Made by a program: the position numbers and the translations under genes. From assembly GCA_949361645.1 (NCBI GenBank), contig OX442419.1, forward strand, positions 11,225,109 through 11,289,108: 64,000 bases of DNA, written 5' to 3'. This document shows, in pieces, positions 58,320-64,000 of the stretch (its first letter is position 1; each line of letters starts with the position of its first letter). Origin of the DNA: Spongilla lacustris (Eukaryota; Porifera; Demospongiae; Spongillida; Spongillidae). The notes below the pieces were generated by a model. The model saw nothing but the letters and a program-made list of their open reading frames with translations. It was not told the DNA's origin and searched no databases.

Positions 58320-59055
58320 TGTAATACAATTTCAGTTATGATGTTCTCTACAAGACATTGCTGAAATTAAAACTAGAGTGCATTTTTTTTATAAGCCATA
58401 CATTAAAATTGAGGTGTTGATCCCCTCGCTTTCTTTTTCCAAAAAAAAAATCAAATGTATACCAGGATAAAGCATTACAAGGGCAACACTTACACTTTTG
58501 TAAATGTATATAGATAAATAAATAAAATACGTACCCTATATAATTATTCCAATTTCAGTGTAAGAATCATGTAGCAGAGGATCCAGAAAATTAAGAAAGG
58601 TCAAAAACGTACATAAAAAATCATTATTGCAATTAAAACTTACTATCTAGTTAAAATGATTAGAATAGAATTTCATTTGCAGATAAGCTGTTTGGAGGCC
58701 ATCAAATGGATCTTTGTATTCATCAAACTATGGAACGCCCGAGCCGCCAAAATTCAACAAAAAACGCACAATTAGAAATTTTAATAATCCATTATAAAAA
58801 AGTTTTTGTACTAGAAAAAAAAAATTCTCTGTAAAATATAAAATACGATGCTGTGGTTTGCGGAGGGAAGCGAGGAGTGTATCTTAGTTTACGGACTAAT
58901 GGAGCATTGGCCGTATCTGGTCTTTGGTGGACTGCGTGCAATAACCGATGCGCGACTTTACATCGTTTATCTTTTATACGCCGGTCTTGTTTTCAGCGTC
59001 ATTTCGGGTTCGTAGCAGCACAGTGCGTAACGATTTTCAAAAGCACTACCCTTCT
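58320..59055. other. Non-coding stretch upstream of the Tnp2-like remnant
   Basis: AT-rich, with several A/T homopolymers. No additional exon of the Tnp2-like gene was recognised. Confidence 0.4.
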
Positions 59056-59059
59056 TCAG

Positions 59060-59282
59060 CAGAGGCGGATCCAGGCGGGGGGGGGGGGGGGTTTGGGGGT
59101 TGCAACCCCCCCCTTTCATATATGGTAACGCCCCCTCTTCTACTAAACAGCCCCCCCCCCCCCTTCCCCGCATTTTGTATCGGGCCTGAAGCGCCGGACA
59201 GCATCCCCCCCCCCCCCCCCCCCCCGCATTTCGTATCGCGGGTCTCAACCCCCCCTTTTGGAAAATCCTGTATCCGCCCCTG
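59060..59282. mobile_element. Small MITE with GGCGGATCCAGG-type ends
   Basis: Begins AGAGGCGGATCCAGG and ends with the inverted CCTGTATCCGCCCCTG. The interior is several G and C homopolymers separated by short words (ATTTCGTATCG, CATTTTGTATCG). The same end motif occurs at about 5768-5783 and 62945-62957. No coding capacity despite open Pro/Gly-rich frames. Confidence 0.7.
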
Positions 59283-59629
59283 TTCAGGGTCTTGGTCCCT
59301 TGAGGCAATCTCATTACCAGGATACTAACTTTCAGAAACTTTGGTCGCTTAGCTATGTACACTCCCGTGCACTGACCTAACTAGAGCCTGAGGAGTACAA
59401 TCATTAATCCACATCAACACCATCAAAGTAATGGCGCTACTGTGGAGGCCTGCAAGGCTGCAAAGAGAAAACAATTTTATTTTTAATGGCTGATTAGTTT
59501 AGGTGTGCCCAGAGCTGCACTCCTTACACTAGTTGATACCATACCCACCTACTCATCAACCCTCCCTCCCCTCACACCACACCTTCTTTTGTCTTCACAC
59601 ACACCACTACTGTGTAAGCACACAACACA

Positions 59630-59743
59630 TCATTGTACACACACACATACACACACTTCACACTCATACTCACACAAAGTGTAGACACCCTGTACACACA
59701 CACTAGTGTAAGCCCTCTGCACACACACACTAGTGTAAGCCCT

Positions 59744-59793
<50 letters not shown>
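59630..59793. repeat. (CA)n microsatellite with a short CACTAGTGTAAGCCCTCTG repeat
   Basis: Two to three copies of ACACTAGTGTAAGCCCTCTG lead into an uninterrupted CA run of about 23 repeats (59747-59793). Confidence 0.95.
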
Positions 59794-59794
<1 letters not shown>

Positions 59795-60353
59795 AGTGTA
59801 GTGGAGTACTCAACATGTACTGACCATAGGCTGTGTGATGAAGATGTTTGCCTTACAAGTACACTGGGCTCAGTATAACCTAAATATAAAAAAAAATAGA
59901 ATTTTTCAACTCACATTGAAATCTTGTTTATGTTACATAGGTCTTCAGGTGGGATAGCCACATGTACTTGCTGTGATTGGAGATGGCTGAAGATAAAGCC
60001 ACAAATTAATAATCATTGTATTACGTACCCATTTCCTCAGGTTCTGGGACACATTCTTCTGCTTCCCATCATGCCACATGTTCATAGCTAAACTCTTTGT
60101 CACTCCCTTACATTACAGGTTCATCAACAGCTTCTACTTTATTATCCTTGTGTAGGTTATGTATTATATACCGTGACGTCAAGGCATGTAACAGGTACCT
60201 GCCTTCTTGCATACACAACATGAAGTGTGGATACGATCAGGATTTCTTTGCTTACTATGTACGCAATTATCTTAGTAAGAATAGTTTAGTATGTTCTGAC
60301 CTTTCTGTTTTGAAAAACTACTATTCCAACTGATATGTTTCTGAAACCCACAG

Positions 60354-60958
60354 CATACATTTGCGGATTGGTGAGCTTATAAATGTGCATTCCAATCTTG
60401 CTGGAGATGAAGTATTGCATTTGCTCAACAGAAGACCAGGGTTAAATCTACTCAGCAAAAACCAGAATGGAAACATCGCTTTGTTTGCCTTGCATATCAC
60501 CAACATTATCAAGCTCCTAGTAGTGAAGATGAAAAAGATAAACTTCATATGGCTGGGTTAGGGGAGAAAGTTATAGAATTTCCTGTTTTGAATGTTGATG
60601 CAGAAAGCTTTAGGGAAACCATTCATTCCCAAAGTTGCGCCTTTCAGGTGGCTACGTCATGTGCAAGGCAAAACCTAATTCAGCACAGTTGGAACCATTG
60701 TCAAACCTGACATATAGTTCACCAGCAGTCTTAAAGGAAAGAAGTGGATGCTGCAAAACATATTTGGTCCCACTGCAGCAGGATTTAGACATATCATGCA
60801 TGAAATCAGGTTCAACTAGTGTAAGCAGCTTGTTTTTCATAACCAATTAATGTACATACAGTCTGTTGATATGTTTCAGATGATGGAGAAGTGTTTGAAA
60901 TGTGGGCTTTGTCTTCCTATGGGTGATTTATTGACCCATGTGGAACTGTGCAAAAAAT
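60354..60958 (+). pseudogene. Broken 3' part of a gene ending in a C2HC zinc finger
   Basis: After an acceptor at 60352-60353 the frames give WKHRFVCLAYHQHYQ, then EKVIEFPVLNVDAESFRET, and, after a frame change near 60625, KLRLSGGYVMCKAKPNSAQL followed by YLVPLQQDLDIS. A last exon from about 60880 reads CLKCGLCLPMGDLLTHVELC and ends KK-stop at 60958. The final C-x2-C...H-x3-C fits a UBZ-like zinc finger. The FPKL..GG....C....LE...P part resembles a segment of G2E3-like, HECT-associated proteins of fishes and cnidarians, but that is a weak match. Frame changes show this copy is damaged. A possible upstream exon is at about 60119-60161. Confidence 0.4.
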
Positions 60959-61009
60959 GAACAAATATTGTATTACGCCCTCGGCGTTTTTAAAGATACG
61001 AGTACGAAA

Positions 61010-61468
61010 TAATGACACGGACCTGAGCTTAATAACCTCGGGATATCTAGAAAAGTAGTCTACTATGACCACATAATTGACCCCATTCAGCACAAAAAGA
61101 TCCATTGCCACACTCTGCCATGGGTAGTCTGGTAAAACTGTTGGCATTAATGGTTTACGATGAGGTGTGGAATGCTTCACACACACTGAGCAGTGTTCAA
61201 TCACATCCTTTATTCGTTGAGATATGCCAGGCCACCAAACAGAATTCTGTGCTCTAAGCCTGCATCTCACAATGCCTTGATGCCCATGGTGGAGTTTTGC
61301 AAGTGTCTCCTGCTGGAGAGACTCTGGCACCACAATACGCTTTTGGAAAAGAAGCAAATCGTTGTGTACCGATAGATCTCCTTGAACTTTCCAGTAAGGC
61401 TTTAGGACAGGTTCAATCTTGTGTCTCTCTGGTACTTTTTGTATTTCGACTAAGTTAATATGTCTGTT
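61010..61468 (-). pseudogene. Ty3/Gypsy retrotransposon integrase fragment
   Basis: The minus frame contains LSVHNDLLLFQKRIVVPESL, then the HHCC zinc-binding part of retroviral-type integrases (LHHGHQGIVRCRLRAQNSVW to EHCSVC: His, His, Cys, Cys) and the start of the catalytic core (WQSVAMDLFVLNGVNYVVIV, with the first core Asp in MDLF), then DYFSRYPEV. Similarity ends near 61010, before the remaining catalytic residues. The 5' side is closed by a stop at 61469-61471. No LTRs or other pol parts were found nearby, so it is an isolated fragment. Confidence 0.75.
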
Positions 61469-61474
61469 TCATAG

Positions 61475-62400
61475 TATCCATTAACATAGCAGTTATTTCA
61501 GTGAGCTAGTGCTTGCGCACAGAAAAGGTCTTGAATGTCACCAAGTAAATTTTATGCAGACAAGACATTTTAACTGTACTGCAATTTTTTAATATGTAGG
61601 GATGCTAGCTTGTTAGACCATGTATATTGTTACATTTGCTAACATCTGTTTACTGTTGTCATATACTATTTTTATTTCATTTGTAGTTAAAATACATACT
61701 GCCAATATATATTTTTTTCATTGGTGAAGAATGGGTTCTTCATCTTATGATGAGTATGCATTTCTGCCGTTCCTTTTCACTCTTTTGTATTTGTATTACA
61801 TGTTCCATGCATTATGAATATACATGTATATACATGTATAAAGATGCAGCTGAAATGAACACACCCTCCCTCCCCCACACCACACCTTCTTTTGTCTTCC
61901 CCCACCCCCAGATTCACCATTGAATAGAGCTTTCTGACCCATAGTGGAAAAACTGGTGAAACATCTACAATGACTTCTTATGAGAGGAACTGGGACATTC
62001 TCTCTGCCCCGTAGCAGTAATAATGTACGCAGCCCCATCATGACATAGTGGTTGTCGCTTACTGTACTACTACTACTGGTCAGTAAGGGCGTTTACTTTA
62101 AACGGAGGGTTCTGGGTGTCCATTTAAATAACTGGTAACACTTAACTAATGGGTCATATCAAGTGCAAATGAAGTGATTAGTCAAATAACTTCATTTCTA
62201 AAAAGAGACATTATAGTACTACTGTGGATGCAATGAATGAACAAACAGTTTAGCCACCATGAATAGAAATTAAATATTCATAGCCAAGGGGCGGTGCCTT
62301 ACACAATTAATAGTATGTGCGAAAATGACTAAATGTACGTGCAAAGGCACAGGCTGCAGTGCCAGCCGGTGCGGCGCCATGCAGTCTAGAACATCAGGCA
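61475..62400. other. Non-coding stretch
   Basis: No confident gene. At about 61860-61900 a CACACCACACCTTCTTTTGTCTT segment repeats one at 59573-59598. A small Cys-rich frame (MTKCTCKGTGCSASRCGA) lies at about 62325-62380 but is unsupported. Confidence 0.4.
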
Positions 62401-62419
62401 GGCATACACGTGCTCTAAA

Positions 62420-62623
62420 TTAAAACTTCCGCGATAGCTGGAATTGTGTTTGAGTGAATTGCAAGGCGCCTATACAAAATTTCAAGTCAAATCTTTCATC
62501 CGTAACGTCAAAATTAATATTATAGTTCACTGGTTCTTCTGACGTTGAAGTAACTCTGGACTGACCAGATGGAGCCTTGGAGTCGAAAGCGACCAAGCAA
62601 AGTAGGTTTGCCATTGGATGCAT
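62420..62623 (-). CDS. Possible first exon, unrecognised
   Basis: ATG at 62623 opens MHPMANLLCLVAFDSKAP then EEPVNYNINFDVTDERFDLK. The composition is protein-like, but the frame simply runs to a stop at 62420 and no donor or family is convincing. It may be chance. Confidence 0.2.
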   Translation of the reverse strand: MHPMANLLCLVAFDSKAPSGQSRVTSTSEEPVNYNINFDVTDERFDLKFCIGALQFTQTQFQLSRKF

Positions 62624-62779
62624 GATACCGGTATTATAAATCGTTTGTACACAATGCTGATAACACCACCAGCCAACTTTGGTGTCACTTCACGCAAAGA
62701 TAATAGAGTTTATCTGCGTAGATGAGTTATAACGTTTTTGGTGCAGTTTTTATGTACTTTTGGGGGGTTTACAACGCAA

Positions 62780-62960
62780 AAAGCGTTGGCTTCTGGGGCT
62801 ATGCCCCAGGCCCCGCTGGGGGAGCTTACAGCGCTGGGTGCCACCCTCCCGCACCCTCCCCGGGGTGGCTACGCCTCCTGATTTGCCCCACCCCCTGCCA
62901 CACCCTCACCTTTGCCCCCCCCCCCCCCCCCCCGCTCCCAATTCCTGGATCGGTCCTGCG
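62780..62960. repeat. Second copy of the GGGGGAGCTTACAGCGCT repeat
   Basis: Shares GCTGGGGGAGCTTACAGCGC and the terminal CCTGGATC...CCTG with 5630-5790. It includes a C homopolymer at about 62917-62933. Open frames rich in Pro are low-complexity artefacts. Confidence 0.65.
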
Positions 62961-63234
62961 TATTTATCCCAGTAAAGTAGGTAAATTACATGGGAAGAGT
63001 CAGTCCTTTAATTGGTAAAACGCCCACGAACACTACCTAGTGCACCGAGACGACTGATCAAAACATACGTGAGAGTTGGAGTCGACAGACCGGTTGTCAT
63101 CACTCAGGAGATCTGGAAAGAACAATTGAGTGACCATAAACTATTAGCTAGTGATAACTACTGAGTAGCATGCACGCGTGTTAGCATACACAGGCAGCTT
63201 CAGAATGAAATGCAATTTACACCGTCATTCTAAA

Positions 63235-63459
63235 CGTTAGCCTCACCTCCAGCTTCCTTGAGCTTGTTGGTCATACTAGGGTGCAATAGTAAATGATAAA
63301 AAACTTTCCTCGAAGACAAGTCCAAAGCGTGGCCATGTTGTTGTATACGAGAAACAAAGAGGAATGTCTTTGGGCTCATCTCCAGATTGAGCCGCCTGCC
63401 CAGCCTTATGGTGGCCCGGTAGGTCGCGCACTATGGGGTGTAATTCGTGCCAAAACTAC
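63235..63459. repeat. Direct repeat, copy 1 (offset 541 bp)
   Basis: 225 bp beginning CGTTAGCCTCACCTCCAGCT, repeated almost identically at 63776-64000. A 113-codon open frame at 63293-63634 starts in this copy and continues into the spacer. It contains PYGGPVGRALWGVIRAKTTP and is not recognised. Confidence 0.9.
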
Positions 63460-63775
63460 ACCACACATTGTTTACGACGCACACCATACCCAAAATTGCA
63501 CAGTCTGGGGACCAGACCGATGCAAGTTGGGTCCCTATACCGGTCGCATGTGTCGATCGTGCCAAAACTCGCGATGTCATTTCAAAATTTCTGTACTTTT
63601 TTATAATTTAGGTGGGAACTTATTTACTGTCTAATTTAATACTTCCAGATGACAGGAAATTGTATATTTAAATGGGTGGTGTATAATAGCTGCTTCTCAT
63701 CCTAGTTTTATATAATTAAGCGTTTCTAAGTTATCAATGTTCAGTTCCATGTACAATTGAATAAGCTTTTTTTTT

Positions 63776-64000
63776 CGTTAGCCTCACCTCCAGCTTCCTT
63801 GAGCTTGTTGGTCATATTAGGGTGCAATAGTAAAAGATAAAAAACTTTCCTCGAAGACAAGTCCAAAGCGTGGCCATGTTGTTGTATACGAGAAACAAAG
63901 AGGAATGTCTTTGGGCTCATCTCCAGATTGAGCCGCCTGCCCAGCCTTATGGTGGCCCGGTAGGTCGCGCACTATGGGGTGTAATTCGTGCCAAAACTAC
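63776..64000. repeat. Direct repeat, copy 2, cut by the window end
   Basis: Matches 63235-63459 apart from very few substitutions (TACTAGG/TATTAGG, AAATGAT/AAAAGAT). It may be the next unit of a 541-bp tandem array or the second long terminal repeat of a short element. The window ends before this can be decided. Confidence 0.9.

Noticed and set aside
58948..59362. Pro/Gly-rich proteins
   Set aside because: They are created by G and C homopolymers inside a small MITE and show no protein-family pattern.
59633..59878. Open frames over the CA repeat
   Set aside because: They are simple-sequence artefacts (Thr-His and Cys-Val repeats).
62325..62400. Small Cys-rich peptide resembling a metallothionein or CXC motif (CTCKGTGCSASRCGA)
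   Set aside because: It is too short, has no splice or upstream support, and the Cys spacing does not complete a known motif.
63235..64000. Calling a complete LTR retrotransposon
   Set aside because: No primer-binding site, polypurine tract or gag/pol is visible, and the second copy is cut by the window.

Overview
This is a eukaryotic, almost certainly metazoan, window. It is AT-rich, with frequent short palindromes around TACATGTA, spliceosomal introns of about 50-60 bp, and a very high density of animal-type DNA transposons, foldback elements and minisatellites. The compact introns and the protein families (BEN-domain proteins, a Crinkler/RHS-type P-loop protein, CACTA/Tnp2-like transposases) suggest a marine invertebrate, most likely a sponge. 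That placement is an inference. No conserved single-copy housekeeping gene, rRNA or convincing tRNA was seen.

Layout. 1-8 kb: non-coding repeats, with a 1.15-kb foldback element flanked by a 5-bp duplication (2717-3871) and three separate arrays of one 22-bp minisatellite. 8.0-11.0 kb: exons of an unrecognised gene made of a twice-repeated two-exon module. 11.7-12.8 kb: a 31-bp minisatellite. 13,843-18,310: the most striking object, a 4.47-kb Tc1-type transposon with perfect 42-bp terminal inverted repeats and TA at both ends. It carries two intact genes tail to tail: a DD34E transposase with one 55-bp intron, and a six-exon, 664-residue BEN-domain protein. 18.8-28.5 kb: non-autonomous elements, three foldbacks, and a decayed pogo/Tigger transposase flanked by inverted copies of a ~63-bp repeat. 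29.4-30.3 kb: a TTAA-flanked element nested in a TA-flanked one.

31-50 kb: candidate first exons, a RING-like exon, and five small phase-compatible exons (34.4-40.9 kb) encoding coiled coils. These may lead into a long exon at 48.3-50.0 kb encoding a Crinkler/RHS-like P-loop ATPase with a C-terminal nuclease-like region. Introns in between are full of foldback and TTAA elements. 51.9-61.5 kb, mostly minus strand: a 5'-truncated non-LTR retrotransposon end with a restriction-like endonuclease domain, two disordered blocks of a CACTA/Tnp2-like transposase gene (one with four nonsense codons), a broken gene with a C-terminal C2HC finger, and a Ty3/Gypsy integrase fragment. 61.5-64 kb: repeats, ending in a 541-bp-offset direct repeat that runs off the window.

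Within the composite transposon the two genes probably form one unit: the transposase would cut and join the ends, and the BEN protein, a predicted DNA- or chromatin-binding protein, could be an accessory factor. No other clear operation linking genes across the window is visible. Exon boundaries were set by hand from GT/AG sites and reading-frame phase.
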